Of a stretch of DNA of 52,676 nucleotides, positions 16,548 to 24,541 are shown piece by piece. The stretch lies in the NCBI GenBank assembly GCA_030065975.1, contig JASJCN010000002.1, positions 1 through 52,676 on the forward strand, in the 5' to 3' direction. Position 1 is the first letter of the stretch; each line of letters starts with the position of its first letter. A model generated the notes under the pieces. The model was not told the DNA's origin. It made no database searches and worked only from the letters and a program-made list of their open reading frames with translations. The position numbers were made by a program, and so were the translations under genes. The stretch comes from Myxococcota bacterium. GTDB taxonomy: Bacteria > Myxococcota_A > UBA9160 > UBA6930.

Positions 16548-17756
16548 ATGTGGACCCAGACCGCCCCCCGAGGCCCCTTCGGGCCCCCTCGCCATCCCGG
16601 CCTCGCCGGGCTCGAGGTCCGCGCGACGAGCCCGGCCACCGAGCTGGCCGGGCCCTGGATCCACAGCCGCCGCTTCGACCTGCTCTTCGTCTTCGCGAGC
16701 TGCGTGCTGGTGGCGGTGCCGCTGATCACCTACCACGCGGTAGCCGCGCTCACCGGCGTGCCGCCCCAGTCGTTCCAGGAGAACCAGGCGCTCAGCATCG
16801 CCATGTTCGTGAACCTGGGCGCCGCGTTCCTGATCGGTGGCCCGCACATGTACGCCACCTACACGATGACCCTCGGTGAGCGCCGCTTTCGCGAGACGCA
16901 CCCCGTGCTCCTGCGCGTCGCCGCCCTGGTTCCCATCGTGGTCACGACCCTCGCCCTGTGGCGGATCGAGGTGCTGCTCTTCGTGTTCTTCAGCTGGGCC
17001 AGCGTGCACGCGCTGCACCAGCTCGCGTACCTGGTCACCCAGTATCAGCGACGGGCACGGACGCCGATCCCGCTGTGGTCCCGGCTCGTCGACTACACCG
17101 TCGCACTGACCTGCGTCTACCCGCTCGGCGCCTGGCGCATGTTGGCGGAGCCCGGCTCGGTGCTGACCCTCCCCTTCGGGCTGCAGGTGGGGTCGGGCTT
17201 CCACATCGGCGCGGTCGACGTGGCGCTCCAGATGCCGTCCTTCCTCGTCGGCCAGACCTGGATCGCCGGCGTGATCGGCGGCGTGTTCGGCGTGGCGTTC
17301 ACGCTCTTCGTGGTGCGTTCGCTCTTCGAGATCGCCACCGGCCAGGTGCTCTGGCCCCGCACCCTGATCCTCGCCCTGACCGCCCCCATCGCCGTGGCGC
17401 TCCCGCTCTTCGACAACCTCGACGTGGCCCTCCAGGGCTTCAACCTGTGGCACAGCACGCAGTACCTCGCCCTCGTCTACCTGATGAACAGCTACCGCCT
17501 GGAGCGCAACGAGATGTCCTCCCCGTGGATGCGTCTCATCTCGGGCCGCGAGAACGGGATGCGCTTCTACGCCTTCGTGGTCTGCGTCTCGCTGGCGGCG
17601 GGCGGCCTGATGGGCGTCCTGCACTACGGGCTCGGGCTTCCGATGCTGCAGGTCTACTACGTCGTGCTTCTCTCGGGCCTGTGGATCCACTACCTGTGGG
17701 ATCACTGGGTGTTCCAGGAGTTCGACGCGCTGAACCCGCCCGCGGAGCCCTCCTAG
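16548..17756 (+). CDS. Polytopic membrane protein with conserved-looking histidine motifs, function unknown
   Basis: A protein of about 402 residues with around nine hydrophobic segments and no signal peptidase site. Polar motifs near the membrane are distinctive: VHALHQLAYLVTQY, FNLWHSTQYLALVYLMNSYR and WIHYLWDHWVFQEFD, in which repeated His with Trp and Tyr could bind a metal or haem. I do not recognise the family; the His pattern loosely recalls membrane oxygenases or desaturase-like proteins, which is only a guess. ATG 16548 is preferred because GGAG sits 6 nt before it; an ATG at 16515 is possible. The gene is divergent from the GT2 gene and 28 bp upstream of the hexapeptide acyltransferase, so it likely belongs to the same surface cluster. 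Confidence 0.75.
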   Translation: MWTQTAPRGPFGPPRHPGLAGLEVRATSPATELAGPWIHSRRFDLLFVFASCVLVAVPLITYHAVAALTGVPPQSFQENQALSIAMFVNLGAAFLIGGPHMYATYTMTLGERRFRETHPVLLRVAALVPIVVTTLALWRIEVLLFVFFSWASVHALHQLAYLVTQYQRRARTPIPLWSRLVDYTVALTCVYPLGAWRMLAEPGSVLTLPFGLQVGSGFHIGAVDVALQMPSFLVGQTWIAGVIGGVFGVAFTLFVVRSLFEIATGQVLWPRTLILALTAPIAVALPLFDNLDVALQGFNLWHSTQYLALVYLMNSYRLERNEMSSPWMRLISGRENGMRFYAFVVCVSLAAGGLMGVLHYGLGLPMLQVYYVVLLSGLWIHYLWDHWVFQEFDALNPPAEPS

Positions 17757-17784
17757 GCCGGCCGAGCCCGGCCCCGAGAAGAGC

Positions 17785-18354
17785 ATGGGCTTCCTCGACG
17801 AGCAGCAGCTCGCGGCCCTCGGCCTCGCCTCGTGCGGCCGCAACGTGCGCATCTCCGATCGCGCCAGTCTGCACGGAGCCCCCGGCATCTCGCTCGGCGA
17901 CCACGTCCGGATCGACGACTTCTGCGTGCTCTCCTCGGGTGGCGGCGACATCTCGATCGGCCGCTACGTCCACATCTCGCCGCACTGCATCCTGCTCGGC
18001 GGCGGAAGCATCGTGATGGAGGACTTCTCGCAGCTCTCGTCCCGCGTGACGGTGATGTCGGGGGGCGACGACATCCACGGCGAGTATCCCCACGGTGCAG
18101 CGATCCCCGAGGAGTATCGGCAGGTGCACCGCGGGCGCGTCGTGCTCGAGCGCTACAGCGGAGCGGCGGCCGGCTGCACGGTGCTCCCCGACTCCGAGAT
18201 CGGCGAGGGGACCATCGTCGGCGCCATGTCCCTGGTCCGCGGACGCTGCGAGCCCTACTCCATCTACGCGGGCATCCCGGCCCGACGGCTGAAGGAGCGC
18301 GGCCGCGGCTTCCTCGCGCGGATCGAGGCGCTGCTGGCGAGCGAGGCCGACTAG
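17785..18354 (+). CDS. Hexapeptide-repeat (left-handed beta-helix) acyltransferase
   Basis: A 189-residue O- or N-acyltransferase of the LbH superfamily. Imperfect hexapeptide repeats run through residues 18-90 (VRISDRASLHGAPGISLGDH, then ISIGRYVHISPHCILLGGG) and again at 135-160 (AAAGCTVLPDSEIGEGTIVG); SIYAGIPARRLKERGRG is the usual C-terminal end of CatB/LacA/maa-type enzymes. The region between (MSGGDDIHGEYPHGAAIPEE) corresponds to the loop carrying catalytic residues. It would acetylate a sugar, consistent with neighbouring glycosyltransferases and aminotransferase. It is convergent with the DegT gene; both stops share CTAG 18351-18354. Confidence 0.88.
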   Translation: MGFLDEQQLAALGLASCGRNVRISDRASLHGAPGISLGDHVRIDDFCVLSSGGGDISIGRYVHISPHCILLGGGSIVMEDFSQLSSRVTVMSGGDDIHGEYPHGAAIPEEYRQVHRGRVVLERYSGAAAGCTVLPDSEIGEGTIVGAMSLVRGRCEPYSIYAGIPARRLKERGRGFLARIEALLASEAD

Positions 18355-19481
18355 ACGAGTCGCAGGAGCGCGTCGCAGACGCGCTCGACGTCCGCTTCGG
18401 AGAGGCGGTTGCTGGTGGGCAGGGACAGGATGCCCTCGCACAGCGCCTCGGTGGTCTCGAGCTCCTGGAGCCGCGGGCAATCCTTCCAGCGCGGCTGCTG
18501 ATGCAGGGCCGGGGCGAAGTAGGTTCGCGTCTCGATGCCGCTCGACAGGAGCCGCTCGCGGAGGGGGCCCCGCATCACCCCTTCGGGCAGGCGGACCGAG
18601 ACGCACTGATACGGCGACAGCTCTCCCAGGCGCTGGAACGCGAAGCCTTGGGGCTCGAGGCGGGCGCGGTAGGCGTCGGCCACGCGCCGCCGCGCGGCCA
18701 GGGCCTCTTCGTGCCGCTCGAGCGCTCGACACGCGATGGCCGCGTGGATCTCGGAGAGCTTCGCGTTCAGGCCGGGCCCCTCGCAGACCGGAGACTCGTC
18801 GAGGCCGAAGTTGCGCAGGCGCTCGAGCTCCCTCGCGAGCTCCGGATCCGGAGTGGTCACGAGGCCTCCCTCGCCCACCCCGAAGGTCTTCGTCGCGTGC
18901 ATGGAGAAGACCTCGCAGACGCCGGCTCCCCCGAGGCGCCTTCCGTCGGCGTAGCGGCCGCCCAGCCCGGAGGCGGAGTCGACCGCGAGGGGGAGATCCA
19001 GGGAGGCCGCGAGCTCGCTCCAGGCCGAGACGTCGGAGGGCGCCCCGAAGGTGTTGCACGAGAGGATCATCGCGAGCCGCCCGGCAGAGGCCTCCACCCG
19101 GGTCCGATCGAGTCGGGGCTGCCACGTCTCGGGATCGATGTCGCAGAACATCGGCTCGAGTCCCGCCCACTCGACGGCGAGGGCGGTCGCCGGGAACGTG
19201 AACGAGGGCAGCAGAACGTAGGGCCGGGCGCCGCCCCGCCCCTCCCGCTCTCGCCGCGCGAGCGCGCGGATCGCCAGCATGAGGCCCAAGGTGCCGCTCG
19301 CGACCGGCACGCAATGCGCAACTTCGAGATAGGCGCAGACGCCCTCGGCCAGGCGGCGATCGAAGGGGCCGCCGTTCGAGAACACCCCCGAGGCGTAGAT
19401 CTCGCGCAGATCCGCCTCGACGTCCTCGAGCGGGGGCAGCTCGGGCTCGAGGAACGGGATTCTGCCATCGGGGGTGGGCAT
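18351..19481 (-). CDS. DegT/DnrJ/EryC1/StrS-family PLP aminotransferase
   Basis: Sugar aminotransferase family, normally converting a keto-sugar nucleotide to an amino sugar, 376 residues (typical 370-400). The N-terminal GVFSNGGPFDRRLAEGV and ASGTLGLMLAI block, the PSFTFPATALAVEWAG loop, DIDPETWQPRLD, PLP-ring aspartate D168 (LAVDSA) and PLP lysine K198 in SMHATKTFGVGEGG are all present, followed by RNFGLDESPVCEGPGLNAKL. A TAGAAT hexamer lies 11 nt upstream of the ATG. The gene is convergent with the hexapeptide acyltransferase, which could acylate the amino sugar made here (inference). Confidence 0.9.
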   Translation of the reverse strand: MPTPDGRIPFLEPELPPLEDVEADLREIYASGVFSNGGPFDRRLAEGVCAYLEVAHCVPVASGTLGLMLAIRALARREREGRGGARPYVLLPSFTFPATALAVEWAGLEPMFCDIDPETWQPRLDRTRVEASAGRLAMILSCNTFGAPSDVSAWSELAASLDLPLAVDSASGLGGRYADGRRLGGAGVCEVFSMHATKTFGVGEGGLVTTPDPELARELERLRNFGLDESPVCEGPGLNAKLSEIHAAIACRALERHEEALAARRRVADAYRARLEPQGFAFQRLGELSPYQCVSVRLPEGVMRGPLRERLLSSGIETRTYFAPALHQQPRWKDCPRLQELETTEALCEGILSLPTSNRLSEADVERVCDALLRLV

Positions 19482-19577
19482 GGGCGTCGGCCATTCTACG
19501 GCGTCGGCGCGGGCTCACCCAGCGGCCCCTGCCCTGGCGGGGGTGGTAGACTGTCGGTCCGCAACGGGAGCTCTGCC

Positions 19578-20384
19578 GTGGAAGTCGCCTCGCAGCCGCA
19601 GGATCGAATCCAGAACGGCGAGTCTGGATCCCTGCCCGCTCAGCCCGAGCCGCTCTTCTTCTACCTCAGCAACACCTGGTACAAGGGCAGCCAGCCGCCC
19701 TTCTACGACGTGGAAGGGCTGCCGGCCACCAAGCTGCTGCGCGAGAACTATCCGGCGATCCGCGAGGAGCTCGAGCGCTTCTACCGCGAGGAAGGGGCGG
19801 AGATCGGGCCGAACTTCACGCCCTACGCCTACTCCGAGAAGGGCTGGCGCACGGTCAACCTCTACTCCTACTTCCTGCGCGACCGGAAGAACTGCGAGCG
19901 GCTGCCGATCACGGACTCGGTGGTGCGCCAGATCCCCGGGATGTGCCTGGCCCAGGTCGCCGTGCTCGACCCGGGCGTCCGCATCAAGGCCCACCTCGGC
20001 GACACCAACGCCCTGATCCGGAGCCACCTGGGCATCGTGGTGCCGGGCGAGCTGCCGGACATCGGCATCCAGGTCGGCCGCGAGCGCCAGTGCTGGAAGG
20101 AAGGCGACGTCCTCGCCATCCAGATCGCCCGCCGCCACTACGCGTGGAACTACACGGACAAGCCCCGCCTCGTGCTGGTCGTCGACGTGGTGCGCCCCGA
20201 GTACTTCGACCGGCGCTACGAGATCGCGAGCAAGGCGCTGGCGGCCATCGGCATGAAGTTCTTCGCGACCCGCTGGCCGCTGCTCAAGCGCATGCCCTGG
20301 CCGCTCACCCTCGCGATCCACCGAGTGGGCGCCCTCGCCTTCCGCGCCCGGCTCTGGCTCCAGAACGCGCTCGGCCGCGGCTAG
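19578..20384 (+). CDS. Aspartyl/asparaginyl beta-hydroxylase-domain protein
   Basis: Non-haem Fe(II)/2-oxoglutarate dioxygenase of 268 residues related to the AspH catalytic domain and to bacterial lipid A 2-hydroxylases (LpxO). Family features are FYLSNTWYKGSQPPFYD at the N-terminus, GWRTVNLYSYFL, the iron ligand H139 in AHLGDTNALIRSHLGIVVP and the distal ligand H187 in ARRHYAWNYTDKPRLVLVVD, whose arginine would bind 2-oxoglutarate. A basic hydrophobic C-terminus (WPLTLAIHRVGALAFRARLW) may associate with the membrane. The GTG at 19578 has GGGAG 8 nt upstream. It is convergent with a GT2 gene through a shared CTAG. Whether the target is a protein residue or a lipid acyl chain is open; an LpxO-like role fits the neighbourhood. 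Confidence 0.85.
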   Translation: MEVASQPQDRIQNGESGSLPAQPEPLFFYLSNTWYKGSQPPFYDVEGLPATKLLRENYPAIREELERFYREEGAEIGPNFTPYAYSEKGWRTVNLYSYFLRDRKNCERLPITDSVVRQIPGMCLAQVAVLDPGVRIKAHLGDTNALIRSHLGIVVPGELPDIGIQVGRERQCWKEGDVLAIQIARRHYAWNYTDKPRLVLVVDVVRPEYFDRRYEIASKALAAIGMKFFATRWPLLKRMPWPLTLAIHRVGALAFRARLWLQNALGRG

Positions 20385-21331
20385 TCGGAGGGGTCCTCGG
20401 AGCCCGGCTCGCCGCCGGCATCCTCGCGGAACTGGTAGAAGGGCAGGCCCTGCCCGACCTGGTAGATGCGCTGGACGTACTCGCCCACCAGCGACATCAG
20501 CGCGCCGAGGGCGCCGACGGCCCCGGTGATCAGGCCCGGCACCCACACGCCCCCGAGCAGGAGCACCGCTGCGACGCCGGCCGTGACGAAGGAGAGCAGG
20601 CCCGTCACCAGGAAGGGACGCCGGGCGGTCAGCAGGTAGTAGTCGAGCACGATGCCGAGCAGGGTGAGGAAGGAGTGGCCTCCGGGGACGCCCTTGGGCT
20701 TGTGGTCGATCTCGACCTCGGCGACCGAGCGCGCGCGGCTCAAGAGGAGCGGCGTGATCAGCCGGCGCCGCTCGCCCTCGGACGCGAGGTCGTGGACGAT
20801 CCACGACTCCATGGCGCGCATGCCGCAGCCGATGTCCCGCACCCGGGTGCCCGTCTGGTAGCGCACGTAGGCGTTCAGCAGCTTGGAGGGCAGCCGGCGG
20901 AAGAGATACGAGTCGCCGCGGTTGCGGCGCACGCCGCAGACGAGGTCGTGCCCCTGGTCGAGGAGCGCGAGCAGCTGCGGAATGTCCTCGGGAAAGTTCT
21001 CGAGGTCGGCGTCCAGACACACCGTCCGCTTGCCGCGGACCTTGTCGAAGGCGGCGCAGATGGCCGACTGGCTGCCGAAGTTGCGCGTGAGCGAGAAGGC
21101 GCGGATGCGCGGGTCGGCGTCCGCCCGCGCGCGCAGCAGCTCGTAGGAGCCGTCGCGCGAGCCGTCGTCCACGAAGACCAGCTCGAAGTCGAGGCCGAGC
21201 TTCTCGATCACCGACACCAGCCGGTCGATCAGCTCGTTCAAGGTGGGCGTGTTGTCGAAGACCGGCACCACCACCGACAGCTCGGGAATCGGGCTCACGG
21301 GAGCACCGCCTGCAGACCGGGTAGGAGTCAT
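20381..21331 (-). CDS. GT2 family glycosyltransferase with C-terminal membrane helices (second DPM1/ArnC-like copy)
   Basis: A 316-residue relative of the enzyme at 15.4-16.3 kb: LSVVVPVFDNTPTLNELIDR, FELVFVDDGSRDGSYELL, LTRNFGSQSAICAAFDKVRG, metal-binding LDADLENFPEDI, then GVRRNRGDSYLFRRLPSK and two hydrophobic helices (about 235-285). It differs strongly from the first copy outside the motifs, so it is not a recent duplicate. Either ATG 21331, which shares one base with the upstream MBL stop, or GTG 21334 (GTGA overlap) could start it. It is last gene of the GNAT-MBL-GT2 operon, implying that those proteins act on the same lipid-linked sugar (inference). Confidence 0.88.
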   Translation of the reverse strand: MTPTRSAGGAPVSPIPELSVVVPVFDNTPTLNELIDRLVSVIEKLGLDFELVFVDDGSRDGSYELLRARADADPRIRAFSLTRNFGSQSAICAAFDKVRGKRTVCLDADLENFPEDIPQLLALLDQGHDLVCGVRRNRGDSYLFRRLPSKLLNAYVRYQTGTRVRDIGCGMRAMESWIVHDLASEGERRRLITPLLLSRARSVAEVEIDHKPKGVPGGHSFLTLLGIVLDYYLLTARRPFLVTGLLSFVTAGVAAVLLLGGVWVPGLITGAVGALGALMSLVGEYVQRIYQVGQGLPFYQFREDAGGEPGSEDPSD

Positions 21332-22566
21332 CACGGGAACACCGCCTGGAGCGCGAAGACGAAGTGCAGCCCGTCGGGCGGCGCTCCTTCCTTCACCCGG
21401 GTGACGCGCAGGCGGTCACAGACCAGCAGCACCTGCCACGGCAGGCGGTCCTTGAAGAGCGCCTTCCAGTCCGCCTCGGGGAGGCGCACCGCATACTCGG
21501 CACCGTCGTCGCCCGGCACGGGCTTCGAGCCGGGGTGCCGGAAGTCGACGCTGAAGCAGGCGGCGTCGTCGCCCTCGATCTCGAAGAGCACGCGCTGCCC
21601 CACGTAGCGCGAGGCGTCGGCGACGGCGGCCGTCCGTGCCGGAAGATCGCGACGGAAGAGCTCCTCGGTCGAAGGCTCCTCCGACTCACAGTGGCGCTCC
21701 CCGGTACCCAGGTGGAGATGGGTCGCATCGTGGGCCACTCGCGGCGCGGGGCGCCCCTCGATGCGCGCGCGCTCGACCCCGCCTTCGCGCGACCAGGCGT
21801 CTCCGGGCTCGAGCGGCAGCAGCCGGGTCTCGGGCGCCTCCTCGGCCAGCGCCTTCTCGAAGTGGCTCGGGCCGCGGCGGATCACCTTGCGCGTGCAGGC
21901 GGCGCCCAGGGGCTCGCACCACTGCATGTTCGAGGCACCGGCGATGGCGTGCGGCACGCCGAGGATGCGCGCGGCCCGCGCCGCACCCAGCGGGCCGTGC
22001 TCCGGCGGCTTGAACGAGGACAGGCCGAGCAGGGCCGGCTGATCGAAGGAGTTGTGGCTGAAGGACCCGACGTCGATGGGCCCGAAGCGATCGCGGATCT
22101 CCTCGATCACCTCGGGAGGCTGGGGAGCGTCGGCGCCGTTCCAGAAGCGCCCCTCCGGACCCTCGATCAGGTAGGCGCACTCGTCCAGCACGCCCCGCGA
22201 GGGCGTCGGGACGATCCGCACGCCCGCGCCCAGCTCGAAGGGCTCGAAGTCGGCGCGCGCGTGGAGCGTGTCGAAGCCGAGCCTCCGCAGGTTCGAGTCG
22301 GCCTCCGTGAAGCGGATCGGCGGGTGCACCACCGGCAGGCCCGGGGCGGCGAGCGCAAGGAGGCTCGGCGCGTTGAAGTGATCGAGATGGCCGTGGGTGA
22401 GCGCGATGGCGTCGATCGGCGGCAGATCGTCCGGGCCGAAGGCGAAGGGAGGATCCCGCTCCACGTGGCCCTCGAACACGGGGTCCATCAGCCAGGGATC
22501 GGTGAGGATCCGCTTGCCCCCGGTCTCCACCAGCGCACAAGCCTGTCCCAGGAAGGTCACGCGCAC
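21331..22566 (-). CDS. Metallo-beta-lactamase-fold hydrolase with long C-terminal domain
   Basis: A 411-residue protein. The N-terminal ~200 residues are an MBL-fold domain starting MRVTFLGQACALVETGGKRI and LTDPWLMDP, with the metal motif THGHLDHF (H58, H60, D62, H63) and a later histidine in GSFSHNSFDQPALL; this layout resembles the UlaG/NAPE-PLD-like branch. Residues ~230-411 form an extra domain I do not recognise (ARIEGRPAPRVAHDATHLHL, RYVGQRVLFEIEGDDAACFS). It overlaps the upstream GNAT-like gene by 10 nt and the downstream GT2 start by 1-4 nt, so all three are co-translated. Hydrolysis of a phosphodiester or lactone is the family norm; the substrate is unknown. Confidence 0.85.
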   Translation of the reverse strand: MRVTFLGQACALVETGGKRILTDPWLMDPVFEGHVERDPPFAFGPDDLPPIDAIALTHGHLDHFNAPSLLALAAPGLPVVHPPIRFTEADSNLRRLGFDTLHARADFEPFELGAGVRIVPTPSRGVLDECAYLIEGPEGRFWNGADAPQPPEVIEEIRDRFGPIDVGSFSHNSFDQPALLGLSSFKPPEHGPLGAARAARILGVPHAIAGASNMQWCEPLGAACTRKVIRRGPSHFEKALAEEAPETRLLPLEPGDAWSREGGVERARIEGRPAPRVAHDATHLHLGTGERHCESEEPSTEELFRRDLPARTAAVADASRYVGQRVLFEIEGDDAACFSVDFRHPGSKPVPGDDGAEYAVRLPEADWKALFKDRLPWQVLLVCDRLRVTRVKEGAPPDGLHFVFALQAVFP

Positions 22567-23588
22567 GGCAGGGCCCCCCGGATGTCGAGGGGGAAGTGGA
22601 AGGTCGAGGTGGAGCGCAGGTAGCGGAAGCCCATGCGCGCGTAGACGTTGATGCTGCCGAGGGTGGCCGCCTGGGTCTCGTTCTCCATGAACTCGGCACC
22701 GAGCGGCCGCCGCGCGATCATCTGACGCTGGATGGCCGTGAAGAGCCCGCGGAATCGCGGCAGCGTCGCGCCGAGCCCGCGACCGAAGACCTCCCGGCCC
22801 GCGGCCGCGGAGACCTCGGGCAGACGATTCATCGAGATGAAGGCCACGACCTGCTCGCCCTCGCGGGCCACGAGCACCGCATCGGCCCAGCGCCCGTCGA
22901 AGGTCCGCTCCGTCCAGGCGCGATAGACCTCGAGCGCGCGCTTCTCGGGGAGGCCGTGGTCGAACACCAGGGGGCCGCGGTCGAAGGCGCTCTCGCAGAA
23001 CGAGAGCAGCTCGGCCAGGTCCTCGCGCGGGATGCTCCGGACGCTCTCGGCGTCGTGGACCTCGATCCGCAGACCCTCGGGCGCCTCGGGCGGCGTGCCG
23101 CCCACGAGCTCGGCCATCCAGGAGACCTGGGTGTCCACGTGGATCCCGCCGAGCTCCTGCAGCACCCAGGGCGTGACGCGATCGCGCGTGCTGGCGCGGG
23201 CCGCCACGTGCTCGTAGCCCGCCTCACGGGCCGCAGCCAGGGCCTCGGGAATCAACGCCCGGAGTGCCGCGGCGCGGCGGTCGCCGTCGGCCACCGCAAC
23301 CGGCTGCTCGATTCGCGCCATGGGTCGACCGAAGTGCTCCGACTCGAATCCGCGGTGCACGAGCTGGATGCAGCCCGTCGGCTCGCGCGACTCGAGCGCC
23401 AGCCAGGTCCCCGCCCCGATCGTCCCCGGCCGCGACCGGAACCAGCCGCGATGGAGCGCCTGGGCGGCGCCATCGCGAGCCGCGACGGGCGCGAAGTTGG
23501 CGTAGGCCAGCTCGGGCTCGAGCGGGAGCAGGAGGTCGAGCGCCTCGTCGAGAGCATCGCCGGAGGCGGCGACCACAGCGGGGGGCAT
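22557..23588 (-). CDS. GNAT-like N-acetyltransferase
   Basis: A 343-residue protein whose C-terminal half reads like an acyl-CoA N-acyltransferase domain: ADAVLVAREGEQVVAFISMN (beta-4), GLGATLPRFRGLFTAIQRQM and ENETQAATLGSINVYARMGF, the last being a common GNAT beta-6/alpha-4 ending. The N-terminal half (ELAYANFAPVAARDGAAQAL...) has a GNAT-like TWLALESREPTGCIQLVHRG strand pattern and may be a second, degenerate GNAT unit, making the protein a possible tandem GNAT. The ATG at 23588 is preceded by TATACT with a 6-nt spacer. First gene of the three-gene unit with MBL and GT2; substrate unknown. Confidence 0.72.
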   Translation of the reverse strand: MPPAVVAASGDALDEALDLLLPLEPELAYANFAPVAARDGAAQALHRGWFRSRPGTIGAGTWLALESREPTGCIQLVHRGFESEHFGRPMARIEQPVAVADGDRRAAALRALIPEALAAAREAGYEHVAARASTRDRVTPWVLQELGGIHVDTQVSWMAELVGGTPPEAPEGLRIEVHDAESVRSIPREDLAELLSFCESAFDRGPLVFDHGLPEKRALEVYRAWTERTFDGRWADAVLVAREGEQVVAFISMNRLPEVSAAAGREVFGRGLGATLPRFRGLFTAIQRQMIARRPLGAEFMENETQAATLGSINVYARMGFRYLRSTSTFHFPLDIRGALPCA

Positions 23589-23594
23589 CGCGCC

Positions 23595-23600
23595 AGTATA
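23595..23600 (-). promoter_or_regulatory. Possible leaderless-type -10 hexamer of the GNAT-MBL-GT2 operon
   Basis: TATACT (minus strand), the best -10 match in the window, is followed by GGCGCG and then the ATG at 23588. A start point about 7 nt downstream would fall on the A of the ATG. TTGGGA 13 bp further upstream is too close to be a standard -35. Confidence 0.55.
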
Positions 23601-23725
23601 CTCTCGGGGCCCCTCCCAAGGGGCGGCCCGCGGGCGCCCGGCAGCCGCCCGGCAGGCCCCGTGGCCCCGACGGCCCCAGCCTTCGGTCCCCTCCTCTTCG
23701 ACCCCCTCAGCAGGCGGCAACATCC

Positions 23726-24541
23726 ATGCAAGCCCTGGCCGAGCTCCTGGACCTGGAGCGCTATCCGATCGACTCCCCCGAGACGCCGGCGACGCGCGCC
23801 CTGGTCGAACGCTGCCAGCGCGGCCTCCGGGAGACCGGCGCCGCCGAGCTCCCCGGCTTCCTGCGCCCGGAGGCCACTGCCGCGCTCGCGCGCGAGGCCC
23901 AGGACCTCGTGCCCAAGGCCCATCACCACGAGGGCAAGGCGACGCCCTACCTCGAGCTGCCCGAGCCGGGCTGGCCCGAGGACCACCCGCGCAACGCCTG
24001 GAACCCCTTCTCCCTGGCCGCCGTCCCCTACGACTGCATCCCGCAGGAGTCGGGCCTGCGCGCGCTCTACGCGTGGGAGCCCCTGCTCGACTTCGTCGCC
24101 GCCTGCCTGGGTGAGCCCACCCTCTACCGCTACGCCGACCCCCTGGGCGCCCTCAGCCTGAACGTGATGGAGGACGGCGACGAGGTGGAGTGGCACTTCG
24201 ACCAGGCCGACTTCGTCGTGTCCCTGGCCCTGCAGAACGCCGAGAGCGGCGGCGACTTCCTGAGCGTCCCGCGCATCCGCAGCGCGGAGGACGAGAACTA
24301 CCCGGCGGTGTCGCGCGTCCTCTCGGGAGAGCTCGAGCCGGGCCGCATCCCGATGAACCCGGGCACGCTGCTGCTCTTCAACGGCCGCACCTCGCTGCAC
24401 TGCGTGTCACCCACCCGAGGCCCGAAGCCCCGGCTGGTGGCGCTGCTCGCCTACGACACGAAGCCCGGCACCTGCGCGAGCCCGCTGCTCCAGCAGTCCC
24501 GCTACGGGCGGGCCCAGCAGCCCGAAGGGGTAGCCGGCTAG
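23726..24541 (+). CDS. 2-oxoglutarate/Fe(II)-dependent oxygenase
   Basis: A 271-residue dioxygenase with the cupin iron triad in the expected order: H157 and D159 in VEWHFDQADFVVSLALQN, H225 in TSLHCVSP and the 2-oxoglutarate-binding R236 in KPRLVALLAY. The spacing and the PMNPGTLLLFNGRTSLHCVS block match the HalD/ArpA-like group of free amino-acid or small-molecule hydroxylases. Residues 1-130 form an unrelated helical lead with an HHHEGKATPYLELPEPGWPE segment. It is divergent from the GNAT operon (137 bp between starts) and convergent with the peptidase gene through a shared CTAG. A role in glycan or amino-acid hydroxylation is possible but not shown. Confidence 0.85.
   Translation: MQALAELLDLERYPIDSPETPATRALVERCQRGLRETGAAELPGFLRPEATAALAREAQDLVPKAHHHEGKATPYLELPEPGWPEDHPRNAWNPFSLAAVPYDCIPQESGLRALYAWEPLLDFVAACLGEPTLYRYADPLGALSLNVMEDGDEVEWHFDQADFVVSLALQNAESGGDFLSVPRIRSAEDENYPAVSRVLSGELEPGRIPMNPGTLLLFNGRTSLHCVSPTRGPKPRLVALLAYDTKPGTCASPLLQQSRYGRAQQPEGVAG

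Noticed and set aside
13136-16879. A 1247-codon open frame on the plus strand spanning the FG-GAP, GT2 and membrane-protein genes
   Set aside because: It is an Arg/Gly/Pro-rich shadow frame produced by high GC; the other frames and strands carry recognisable protein families over the same bases.
15401-21331. The two DPM1/ArnC-like GT2 genes as a recent duplication or long repeat
   Set aside because: Only the family motifs match; the remaining protein and DNA sequences are clearly different.
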